Assembly (NCBI GenBank): GCA_034359265.1
Contig: CP136891.1
Span: 43,888,001-43,952,000 of the forward strand
Length of the DNA: 64,000 nt
Source of the DNA: Canna indica
Taxonomy: Eukaryota; Streptophyta; Magnoliopsida; Zingiberales; Cannaceae
Direction: 5' to 3'
Program-made: the position numbers and the translations under genes
The notes under the pieces: model-generated
What the model saw: only the letters and a program-made list of their open reading frames with translations
What the model was told of the DNA's origin: nothing
Database searches by the model: none
Shown: positions 1 to 10,088 of the stretch, piece after piece
Layout: each line of letters begins with the position of its first letter
Numbering within the stretch: position 1 is the first letter of the stretch

Positions 1-300
1 TTTAAGAGAGAAGTCAAGCACATTTAACGATTTCAAAACTCCATGCTTGAGGCTTCAAAATGAACAAGAACTTTCTATTATGAAGGTGATCAGAATAAGG
101 AGTGATCATGGAAGAAAATTTGAGAATATTTCGTACTCTGAGTTCTTTGATGAGAATGGAATCCTACATGAATTCTCAGCTCTAAAGACTCCTCAGTAGA
201 ATGGTGTGGTTGAGAGAAAGAATCACACAATCCAAGAGATGGCCTGTGTAATGCTCAATTCTAAGCACATTTTTGAGAGATTCTGGACCGTGCATCAATA
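1..300 (+). pseudogene. Ty1/copia integrase core fragment
   Basis: The stretch reads as part of a copia integrase catalytic core. IRSDHGRKFEN carries the second catalytic Asp, and NGVVERKN follows with the catalytic Glu. These motifs are typical of plant copia Pol. The frame is broken: the TAG at 197-199 sits where CAG (Gln) is expected in the TPQQNGVVE block, and the first 50 bases are in another frame. After about base 300 the similarity stops in a GC-rich stretch I cannot assign. The 5' part lies outside the window, so the parent element cannot be named beyond copia. Confidence 0.8.
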
Positions 301-499
301 CCAGCTGACATTGGTCGGCCGATGATGGTACATGAGCCCCCCAATTAGGCCCGCGTGGCCTATGACGACATCGAGCCTCCGGGGTCGGTGGTGGTAGTGG
401 TGGCGGCGATACTGTGGCGGACATCGAAGGTCCCAATGCCACAGCTACTTGTGCTGGTGTTAGTGCTCACGACATCTAAAGATGTGTAGTACTAACCTC

Positions 500-502
<3 letters not shown>

Positions 503-588
<86 letters not shown>
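503..588. repeat. (TA)n microsatellite
   Basis: An almost pure TA dinucleotide run with a few TG interruptions. It has no coding content. Confidence 0.95.
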
Positions 589-1515
589 GTTAATAAATTA
601 AGCAATTTACAACATATAAAATATCTTCAACAAAAAGTAAGCTGAAATGGAATAGATAAGAACACTGTGAGATATAAGCAAAATAAGTAGTATCTTCAAC
701 ATATACTGGTTTCCAAAAAAAAAATATCACCATAGTACCTCTGAACTAAAAAAAAGTATTAGTACCTTTGAAGTAAAAAAAAGATTATATTTAATTTTAA
801 CCAGGCTCAAGTTAAATACAATTGCTAAATCCTTATGCTAAGATGAACAAATAATTGAAGGATTTAGAATATGATCTCCCAATGCAAAATTTAGACTCCA
901 GTGAACAAGGGATCTCCAACATCGAGACATCACAATATATAGGGGGAGGTTGCTGCGCAGAGGGAGGAGGATCGTCCGGCGCCGAAGATTCGAGTTCAAT
1001 TTTTTTATTTTTTAATATTATAAACATATGTTTTATTAGTTTAGACTCTAGATGAATATATTTATGTATACTTCTATATTCCTCATATCTTAAAAATATT
1101 ATATTTATATGCATATTATATGAAATCTTTTGTATTAAAAAAAATAAGCTCCTTGTTTTAGAGAGGTTATTTATACTATATTTTTCACTTAATTTTTTTT
1201 TAAAAATTGATTGATCAAAGTCTTTATTTCCTTCAAACAAGAGGATCGAGTTTGCAATTAATTGCTGAGCCAACCACCAGTTAGGGAGTGAGAGGGACCA
1301 TTTCGTAATGGTGTGGCGGCCAGATGTGCCACCCTCGCGTGTTCACCAACTCAACTTCAACCATGTACGTATTATCATGCTCCAATTTGTTTATTGAAGA
1401 ACGATTTGATGAATTAGGTAGCATACCATGAACTCTATTAAATTTATAGTAAATGATATAAGCATCGAGAATGAAAGATGAATGAATCGATAGCTTCTCT
1501 ACCAGTCTTCCTTGG
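589..1515. other. AT-rich region without a recognised gene
   Basis: The minus-strand open frame at 833-1273 is low-complexity and AT-driven, with no recognisable domain. I see no transposon ends or splice-bounded exons here. Confidence 0.5.
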
Positions 1516-1625
1516 AATCTTAGGTTGGAAAAGCAGTTAATGAGGTTGTCAGATGCACGTAGTTAAGTAGACATAAATAAAGCTCCCAAAATTGATAAAA
1601 GAAAGTGGCGAGATAGTCGCCTACA

Positions 1626-2030
1626 GTGAGAATGAAAAAGGAAACAGGCCCGAGAAGTAATAAGGTGGCACCAAGCCAGCTTCTGCAGTGGCCACCTTTG
1701 CCAAGATCCCGTCGACCGGCCGTGGTCAGAAGCGTGACGAGGGATGAGATCAACCGATATTGGCAGATAAAACGAATGGACGACGAAGATCATCTCCTCG
1801 ATCGCTGCCCAGAAGGCGGCTGCCAGGATTAGAGCTAAGGCTCTCAAGGTAGGTTCTTTCATCTTGTATTCACCATTGCAACTGCAGAAAATTTTCAATC
1901 GACCTTGTGTTTTTCTGCTGCTACAAAATAGTGAGTTGACAATTGTGGGGAACAGGAGGAAGACTAACGGAGGTTTGAGGAATCGCTTAAGGAGACCGAA
2001 GATGTGATAGGAAGAAAGGAGAGCTGACGA
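1626..2030 (+). pseudogene. Two-exon remnant of an unnamed plant gene family (IRAKALK/RRFEESL motif)
   Basis: Exon 1 runs to 1848 with donor AAG|GTAGG, and exon 2 starts at 1956 after an ACAG acceptor. Spliced, they give TRDEINRYWQIKRMDDEDHLL, a break, then KAAARIRAKALK, then EED, a stop, and RRFEESLKETED. I recall this block from uncharacterised plant proteins but cannot name a function. It is broken twice. Four bases GATC at 1800-1803 shift the frame; without them the two blocks join in one frame. TAA at 1965-1967 stands where a Tyr codon would be expected in EEDYRRFEESL. The true start and the remaining exons are not visible. The splice phase (0/0) fits, so this looks like a genomic rather than a processed copy. 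Confidence 0.55.
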
Positions 2031-2476
2031 CAGACAAGGAGCTTTTGATAGGAATCAAGGACTGGTATTTACCTTCTGGATGCCTCTGTAATATTCATTT
2101 TGACGGAAGACAAGGTTAACCTTTTACTAAAGCAAGTGGCATTTAACCTGAATAAATCAAATTATTCTATAATTAAACTTGATGCCTACCAACAAAATTT
2201 CACTTAAATCCAAACTCAATTTGAATACAACATATGTACTGATTATACTATTTATATCCATCTTGATCAGGTCAAGTGAACCTTATGCCATTTCATGGTC
2301 TTCAAGTTGATCTAAATTAAGACATAATCTACTGATTCATAAGACACTAATTAAACTTGCTAATTAACATCCACAATGTCGGTTTGAAGTAAAAACAATG
2401 GACTAAACCTTGCAGTTGCCAACATCTCCATCTATTGCTTCCAAGGTTAACAGAATGCTCCATTTGATTATTGCAG

Positions 2477-2635
2477 GTGGACCAAAAGCAAGTTCGCTTA
2501 TTTGAACCAACCGGCCATAAGATCCATGGAGGAAAAGACAACACCAGAAAGTACGTCCAACTTCCACAGTACAGCTGCTCTTGCGACTTCCAATCCTGCT
2601 GTGCAACTCTACACCTCAACATTTGGCATCTTTAG
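2477..2635 (+). pseudogene. Possible exon with a C-x-C motif (SWIM-like?)
   Basis: After a TTGCAG acceptor at 2471-2476 an open frame reads VDQKQVRLFEPTGHK and then KYVQLPQYSCSCDF before a TAG at about 2633. The order VDQ, VR and a C-x-C with a following aromatic loosely resembles plant SWIM zinc-finger (SWS2/ZSWIM7-like) proteins. The later C-x-H half of a SWIM domain is not clearly present. It may belong to the same decayed locus as the pseudogene at 1626-2030, which is on the same strand, but the families do not obviously match. This is a weak call resting on motif resemblance only. Confidence 0.25.
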
Positions 2636-2838
2636 ATGAACAATTATCAGGTGTTATAGGAAATTAGTGAGCTGCTACTTTGTGATTCTATCAAGCTGTC
2701 CGAATATATACATAGACGTGACTCGTGTGATAATAAAGATAGAACTGAGTTGTGTACAATGTCAAAATAAATTTTTACTAGTGAGTTCTGTTACTTGCAT
2801 ATTTGCGAAACCCATATCCTCGTATACGTTGGTTCCAT

Positions 2839-2945
2839 CACTACAAGAAAACATAGCATCACCGACGGACTGGTTATCGACGGATTCAATTTGTTGGTAT
2901 TACCAACAAATTTACCGACGGATAAAAAAATCGGTTGATAAATCA
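2839..2945 (+). mobile_element. CACTA (En/Spm) transposon terminus, facing right
   Basis: CACTACAAGAAAA starts at 2839 and is the canonical plant CACTA terminal inverted repeat. It is followed by subterminal copies of ACCGACGGA and its variants (2870-2925), as expected for transposase-binding repeats. The 3 bases before it (CAT) would be one copy of a 3-bp target duplication. I did not find the matching opposite end in the window, so the element is probably truncated. How much of the sequence to the right belongs to it is unknown. Confidence 0.75.
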
Positions 2946-5900
2946 GCATATAAATTTCCCCCCTTTTATTTCAGCCGACCAAATATTTCCCTCTTCCTTA
3001 TCAACCAAAATATATTTCCCCGCCTTATTTTCTTCACCCGACCCGGACAAATCCGACCTAAGACCCGACGAATCCCTCTTTTCTTTCTCGCAGCCGACAA
3101 ACTCCCCGCGCCTCGCGATACCTCTCTCCCCGCACGACCCCTCCCTGCGACTTCCCCCTGCTCCCTGCGACACCTACGCAATACCTCTCTCCCCTTCTCT
3201 CCCCGCAGCACCTCCGACACAAACTTTGCGCCCCTTTGTTTTCTCCAGCCGCGCCATCTCCCTTGATTCAGCGTGCCCTAGCGCCCCTTTCTTCTGCAAT
3301 CTCCCCTTGCCAACAGAACTCTTGCGTCGACTCTTCCCCGACACAAACTCTCGCGGTGGCCCGTCGCTAGGCCCCTTTCTTTCGCAAGAGGGCTGCAGGT
3401 AAGAAGAAAAAGACGGAATAGAAACTGGTATTTTGGAGCGGGGCGAGACCTTCCATTCTCTCCTGCCATTCGTGATGGTTTGGCTATAAAATTTTTGGTA
3501 GGTTTCTTCCTGATTTGCTGCAAGGCTGTCGAAGCCACGTGCGAGAGCAAGGAGGGACCTAGCTGGTGATCGCAGAGCCGGAGCGGGAGTCGGTCATCAA
3601 CGGAGTTGTCACCGGAGGTGGGAGTCTCTACTCTCTTTCCTTTCTTGTAAGTCGTGATAACGGTTCACGGTGAGATGGTGAGAGTGAGCTCGTCGAAGCC
3701 GCCGAAGACCGATTGGTTGGGCCGGCGGTTGGATTTGTGGAAAAGAGGTGGTGGTATTTGGGGCCTCCGGGCCGCCAGGAGCGCTGCCATTTGGTCTTCG
3801 GCAGTGCGGGAGTGAGGATTTACACCCGTTTTATGCATGCTCTTTACGAGAGGAGCTATCTTGTTGCTCGATCAGCTCTTTGTTGTTTGCTTCATTTACT
3901 TCTTGAAACACTAGAATGTATTTGTTGGCACACAAGGATGTAGTACTTGTATGATTAATGTTCATGATAGAAGTTTATTTCATTACACATGACTTATTTA
4001 TCTACTTACATGTGAGGTGAAATTGATAGGGTGTGCATGTATGTGGATGTCAGATCTTGATTGGGAAAGGGTGACATCTGGAAATGCATTGAGCATTTGA
4101 TAATCATTTTGTAGCATGTTGAGGTTTAAGCCATCAGGTGGGGATATTTTGCAGCATGTTAGACCTTAGGGAGTCATCATGTGGGGATATTGTTCATTCG
4201 TGGATACACTACAATTTGGGGGCATTTGAGGAAAGCCTCGAAATATCTTTGGATAGTCGTTCTCTAGGTTAACTCATTTTGCTTGGGCTGCACATATTTT
4301 TTATCTTATACCATTTTTCTTGTCTATATAAGAAGTATACAAATCTTTACTTTATTGATTAAGAATTATGCTGATATTTGTTGTTTCATTTTATATGAAT
4401 TTCTTTAGTTTATTGAAACTTTTGCGGAAAAAAATCACAATTAGTCCAAACAACAAATGACAGGATGTTCATTTAAAGAAAGAATGAAAGACTAAATTGC
4501 TAAGGAAACATGCAAAGACCTCTTCACAGATTTCCTTGCAACTTGGTTCTGTTTCTTTTGTTACGTCTTAGTTAATCTATATATCATGAATGCTTTTAGG
4601 TTTTTGCTATGACAAAGAGCGTTTTTTGCAAGTTGGTTGTACGTGTTTGTGCACATTAAATGGTGTATGTAGTTTTATACATCATTGCAACTATGCTTGG
4701 GGTTGTAGTATGTAATTTGAATTCAGTATTAAGAGTGTATACCAACATTCATCTTCATGCTATTGCTTCTAATGATGCCAACATTCATCTTGATGCTATT
4801 GTCATTAAAGGATGCCAACATTCAAATATTGAATGTGTTATTATATTGAATATATTAGTAGTATTATCCATTTTGTTCACATGCTAACCGGCTAGCGGGA
4901 CCGCTGGAGACTCTGCGTAGCGCAACATAAAAGGGTTTCTTGTTCTGACTTAGTTAATTTTGCTGCTAAAACTATGATGAGTCATCTCTAACATGACTTG
5001 ATTTTAAGCTTAGTATCATCTTAAGATTATTGCTGATTTTCTTGGAAACTTCTGTTTCCAAGATCTATATTACAAGTTCATCTTCTAAGAGATTGCAATA
5101 CTAATGTCAAGCATTTGTTATTTTGAGATGAAACATGTGGTATTTGTTAATTAGACTCCCAAATTAAGCACTTGATTGCTCTAGATATGCACTGATTAAC
5201 ATGGAAAACATTGAGCATTTGATGTCTTTATCCACTTCAAATCAATCTCTTGTATTGAGTTAGTGTTCTTTGCTTCAAGTTAATGATGATTCCTTCATTG
5301 TTAGCTATAATAACTGTAATATTATTGTTTTTTAACATTTTTAAATATTTTTGGATCAAGGCAAAACCAATAAAAGGTAGGTAGGTAGGTAGGTTCATGG
5401 GAAACTGGACTGACCTAAGAAACGTAGGCAGCCAAACCGACCTAGTTTAGGTTGCTTTGGAGCTTGGTTGTGCGCCTACTTTTAGGGCTCGTGTTCATCC
5501 CTCTTTTAGGGGGTGGTTTGGCTGGGATAAAGACTATAAATAGCCCTTAATACATCATATTTGGACACCTCGAGGTGTCGTCAACCCCCCTTTTGAGCCA
5601 TCTTCCTCTGTCCACTTGGTTCTTTGGCAAGCCGCTAGCACAGTGAGGTACAACAAGCAAATTGTACATTTATAAAATGTTGAAACATGAGAAAAAAGAG
5701 AAGAGGGTGCATTTATGGGCAAAAAAACTGCTGCCAAAACAAATAGATGGTATAAGCATAGTAATGGAAGCAACAATACATGATTTTCATGAAGATTTAA
5801 TCTAGGCATGAAGATTTAATCAACCTAACAACAAGAAGAACCAACTGATCAGTCTCAAAGGAAAGATTGTATGAACCACATTAGATCTTGACAAAGTTGA

Positions 5901-6161
5901 AATAAGGTGTCTCAAAAGTCAAAAAACATGGAGAAAGTAACAAAAGAAATATGTGAGAACAATAAATGTGATTGACATAGGAAAAAGTAAAATTCTAGTT
6001 GTGTATTTAAATAAATTTGTTTAAGATGATGCTACAAGTATGACCATTGTGTAAGTTTCCTGGGAAAAAGGAGCAGGTTTCTACATAACAGGTTATCAAG
6101 GAAAACTGCCACAGATTGTAGTGATGAAATACCAAAAGTTCCACATTTCTTTCATATTTAC
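2946..6161. other. Region after the CACTA end; no confident gene
   Basis: 2946-3550 is C/T-rich with overlapping open frames (2667-3266 and 2935-3402) whose translations are low-complexity Pro/Ser/Leu and look like composition effects. The context resembles an untranslated leader with splice-like GTAAG sites at 3400 and 3649. The frame at 3713-3943 and the rest to 6161 show no known domain. The 3' exons of the minus-strand hydrolase-like pseudogene would be expected between 5560 and 6161, but I could not identify them. Confidence 0.4.
5376..5394. repeat. (GGTA)n microsatellite
   Basis: About five tandem GGTA units. Confidence 0.85.
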
Positions 6162-8303
6162 CTGATGATGTGCAAATAAAGCAGTTGCACCAAGAGCAGC
6201 TGTAACAGCTCCAATCATGACTCCATCACCATTGGAATTAACTTTGGAAAAAGTCTTATCCCCTTTAACCATACCATCATGAGCCTGGTCTTTCTCATCA
6301 TCAAAAAGTTCACTCCTGGAATTGGCCTCTTTAACTGGAGATGTCTCCTGAATGTTTTCAACTTTCTCATCTTCTTTGTTGTCATGTGATGTAGCAATTT
6401 TGAAGTACTTTCTCAAAGATGCCAAGAGTGAACCAACAATTACACCAACTAGAAGGACTTTCTTCAAATGGCTGGTTTTCTCAATTGCAGAAGATATTAT
6501 ATGGACTGCATGTTCTCCCCCTAATGTACCAAATTTCACCAAAGTTGAGTGACTAACCTCTGAAAATGATTTCAAATTTAACTGATTGTCCAAAACAACT
6601 GCTTGTGCTATTGTATCAACAGCTTGTTTCATATCATCTACAAGAAGCCCATCTATTTTCTTCAAATAAGAAGTGCTCAATCTCCGGCCAACTTCAACTT
6701 TCAGGGCATCAAGTAAACTGTTCCTAACCAAATGCACTGCAGCCTCTGCATTAGCATCCTCACCAGCTTCCTTATCAAAATTTTTAGGTAATTGCTCCTC
6801 ATCTAAAGTTATATATGATGTCTCAATAATACCATTTGTAAGACCTTCTTTTTCTGAATGATGCTGAGTTTCATTGAATTCATTGATAATTTGATTTTTC
6901 CAGCCTTCATCAAGGTTACAACTTGAATTTGATGCCTGCTCTAGCATCTTCCACTGACCCTCTTGTGGGTCAAGGAATAAATCTGTAGTTGAAATCATTT
7001 CAGATGATTTGGGTCTTGGGAACCTGGAAGAAAGATAACTATGGAGATATGCCTCATATGGTGATCCCCAATAATAAGGGTTAAGAGCTATATCTGGAGG
7101 ATACTTCTATAAGGAACTAACTTCATCAATTCCTACAGCATTTAATTCAGACCTTCTGCTACTAATTTCTGCAGATGATATGAAGTTATTAGCTTCCATA
7201 TTCTTACCCAATTTATTGCTTACAACATCTTTAGAATCATCATTTAAATTATCGTCATGCTTATATGACATAATTATATTTGACAATTGACAAGATACAT
7301 TGTTCCTTTTTTCTGTTTTTTTATAATTATCATCATTGACCGTAGGCAGGCTAGGTGATAAAATATGAGATTCTTCATCCTCACTTCTATTCGACTCATC
7401 ATCATCTCCTTCATTGCTACTTTTCTCTAATTGATCAATCATATTCTCTAATACTCCAAAGACACTGTTAACCGCCATCTGTGTCGAATCATCAAATCAG
7501 TCAAAGCATCTAATGCTTGAGTAACACTGATAGAAGGGGGTTTAGTAGAAGAATTCTGTGGAGTTTCATTTGATCTTGTAGCACCATGTGAATTCTGATG
7601 ACTATTTGGAGTAGCTTTGTCTCCAGTCTTCTGAAATTCATTGGATTCTTGTTGTGTACCCTGAAAATCTGTTGTTGCTGACATGTCGGATGAAAGTGAT
7701 TGTGGCTCTTCTGAATTAGAAGTTGACAAGTTTCTCTCTTCATTATGAGCTGATTTTTTTCCCTTGGCTGCTAGGGATATGATGTGAATCATTCAGAACC
7801 TTATTGTTCTTATCATCTCCAGTGAATCTATCAGCCATTCCTTGACTAACCTTGGGCTGATCATTACTAGTCTCCTCTATGACGTAACCTGCCCATTCCA
7901 TATCATTACTCTGGTTTGGTTCACTTACAGCTTCAAGCATTTCAGGAGATTGAGAAATCCTTTGTTTTGAGAGCTCAATGCTTTCTTGCATGCTGTTACC
8001 AGCTGAACTTAGATGTACTGGATCACCTTGTCCTTTCCCCTCATGGTCAACACCTGACTTACTCTCTTGACTTCCTTTCTCATGCACTGAAATTTCTTTT
8101 ATTGTCTCTTGAATCCTTGACTTTATCTTTGATGTAATATTAGGAATCCAGTCAATTCTATTAAGTCCTTCAAACTTTACTTTTGTCCCTTGGGTTTGCA
8201 AAATTTCAGTAACAGCACCTGTCAACTTTCCACGTACATCTTCTGGCATAGTTCCTTCAAGAGCTCTCATGAGGTTTTCTCCTCGCCCAACAGCAGAAAG
8301 TAC
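6162..8303 (-). pseudogene. Long exon of an alpha/beta-hydrolase / CAAX-protease fusion-type gene (EMB8-related), broken
   Basis: One long minus-strand exon. The acceptor is CTGTAG just above 8303, and the donor CAG|GTAAAT lies at 6162-6160. It begins VLSAVGRGENLMRALEGTMP and later has ALDALT, then MAVNSVFGVLENM, then DPQEGQWKMLEQ, and ends GAVTAALGATALFAHHQ. I recognise this order from the linker between the alpha/beta-hydrolase and CPBP (CAAX protease) domains of large plant plastid-type proteins such as Arabidopsis At2g03140; the assignment is from memory. The frame shifts at a 7-base A run (plus-strand T run 7754-7760) and shifts back near 7495-7500. A TAG at 7107-7109 then interrupts SSL*KYPPD. 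With three lesions and no visible hydrolase or CPBP exons nearby, this is most likely a pseudogene. Assembly errors could explain the A-run shift but not all three. Confidence 0.6.
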
Positions 8304-8610
8304 CTACAGTTATAAAGAAGAATGATTTAACACTGTACAGAAATAGAGACAACTAGCAACTGAAAAATAGAGCTGCAAAAGAGTGTCATTTCCAAGTGAC
8401 ATGAACACAAGATAGCACGACCAACAATCAAGTTTCAGTTGAACAACAATTGCATGTTTGTATTGTTCCACAATAGATGTTGAATAGAAATCACAGCAAC
8501 TTGACACCAGCATCTCTCATATAATTTTAGCAACTTGTGAAATGCATCTTCAACACGTATGGTTTAAGGAAGTGTCATTTCCATGGCAACATCTTCAGTT
8601 TCTCTCAAAA

Positions 8611-8875
8611 GGAATGTTCAGCATGGTGAGAATGAAGCTATGTTCAGCATGCTGACTTGCTGAGAATGAATTCTCAGAATCTCAGCATGCTGAGAATTCA
8701 ACCTTCATTCTCAGCATACTGAACATTGAATGTTCAGCATGTTGAGAATGAATATGATGCTGATAATTCATTCTCAGTATGCTGAAACACTCGGCATGCT
8801 GAGAATTTCTTCAACATGCGAGAGTTCTAGCATGTTGAGAAAGAATTCATTCTCAGCATGCTGAGAAAGAATTTT
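8611..8875. repeat. Array of palindromic AGCATGCTGA / TTCTCAGCATGCTGAGAA units (left array)
   Basis: The core AGCATGCTGA, mostly extended to TTCTCAGCATGCTGAGAA or TGTTCAGCATGCTGA, recurs many times with spacers such as GAATGAATTC. Because the core is nearly palindromic, both strands look alike. A block of about 70 bp at 8625-8695 is repeated in direct orientation at about 10013-10085. Single strands could fold into multi-armed hairpins. Confidence 0.85.
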
Positions 8876-9636
8876 CAAAACAACAACTGAATTTTTTTTA
8901 AAAAAAATATGTATAGCTAATTGTGGAGTCAGGGTGCCACGAAAGTCAGCCAATATCTGATCTGATATTGAAGAAGCTCTAGTAAGATTACCCATTTCTT
9001 ATAGTAGCTAAGGAAGATAGCTGGGATGATGAGAAAGGGAAGTAGCATTTGTTTCTAGTTGATGGCACCTTCGTGAGCTCACACACAGTATCATGTGACA
9101 TTGGCAACACTTGTGGGATAGGAGACGAAATGAAAAAGTTTGAAACTCAAGTCTTCTGAGATTCTTAGATGGTATTTTGACAATTGAATTATTGAAGGGG
9201 TAAATTACAGTACCCCTCTGAGTTTGAAAATTACATGTACCACTTCCTTTATGTCATGTGGCAATTTTATATACTAAAATAATATTTTCTTTATGAAATA
9301 CGTGGCATGTCAGCATGACACATCTACTCACTCAACCCCGTTGTGATATTAGATCTAGATTGCAAATGGAGACAAGGTTATATTGATTATTTGTTAGGAC
9401 ACCAGTTCAATCTAAGTGGTGAATTGGTTTTTTAGTAATCTACTTTGGTAATTGTCATGCTTATTTGTCAAGTATTTGAGGGGAAAAAAATACTTCAGTG
9501 AAGAAAGCTGTCATACTGCTGCAACTTCTATTTGTGTTTCTGTGGTAGTCATGCACTTCAGCTTTTCAATTATTTAGCTTGGCCTCTATTCTCTTAAGCT
9601 ATTATGTTCTAATTTTTTTGTTTTATCTCTGTATAG
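8876..9636. other. No gene recognised between array and SEC11 fragment
   Basis: The minus-strand frame at 8774-8995 partly overlaps the palindrome array and shows no domain. The rest is AT-rich, intron-like sequence leading into the SEC11 exon acceptor at 9635-9636. Confidence 0.4.
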
Positions 9637-9886
9637 GTCCATGAACGACAGGACACTGGAGAAGTTGATATTCTTACAAAAGGTACTTAAATGTCATATT
9701 TAATTATCTCTTGGTAATAAGTGACATGCATCCTTTCATTTAATGTAGTTATAGAAGTTCATTAATATGTTAATTATACGTGATCATGTTACCTTTGTTA
9801 CCTTCTTTTACTAATTAAGCCCACATTTAAGTAGGAAAATAGATTTTAGTGATGATGGACTTCTCTATGCTCATGGTCAGCTTTGG
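9637..9886 (+). pseudogene. SEC11: SEC11 signal peptidase catalytic subunit, two-exon fragment
   Basis: SEC11 is the membrane-bound Ser/His/Asp-type catalytic subunit of the ER signal peptidase complex. Exon A (9637-9682) lies between GTATAG and GTACTT and encodes VHERQDTGEVDILTK, matching the conserved block after the catalytic His region. Exon B (about 9835-9886) follows an AAGTAG acceptor and encodes a degraded NNFGDD-type block and then LLYAHGQLW, as in eukaryotic SEC11. It needs a 1-base shift near 9846. The match stops at GQLW, where the palindrome array begins. The N-terminal membrane anchor, the catalytic Ser exon and the C-terminal part are absent within the flanking sequence. Only about 30 codons remain, so this is a gene fragment, probably carried in or left behind by rearrangement. 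Confidence 0.75.
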
Positions 9887-9892
9887 TGATGA

Positions 9893-10086
9893 TAGCATGC
9901 TGAATTCTCTGCATGCTGAATTCAGCCTGCTGAATTCTCAGCTGAGAATTGCTGAATTCTCAGCATGCTGAATTCAACATGCTGAACATAGCATGCTGAG
10001 AATTCAGCATGCTGAGAATGAAGGCTGTGTTCAGCATGCTGACTTGATGAGAATCCATTCTCAGAATCTCAGCATGCTGAACATAG
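9893..10086. repeat. Array of palindromic AGCATGCTGA units (right array)
   Basis: Same unit family as the array at 8611-8875, with runs of CAGCATGCTGAATTCTCAGC type. It abuts the end of the SEC11 fragment on the left and the truncated Tekay LTR on the right (about 10089). Confidence 0.85.
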
Positions 10087-10088
10087 CC

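Noticed and set aside
833..1273. 146-residue minus-strand open frame
   Set aside because: It is AT-rich, low-complexity (Ile/Lys/Ser) and has no domain. Overlapping frames on the other strand are equally open.
1520..1898. Minus-strand frames over the 1626-2030 pseudogene
   Set aside because: They are antisense shadows; the plus strand has the splice sites and the conserved blocks.
4190..4215. Second CACTA end (CACTACAATTTG)
   Set aside because: Only CACTACAA matches. There are no subterminal repeats nearby and the orientation does not pair with 2839.
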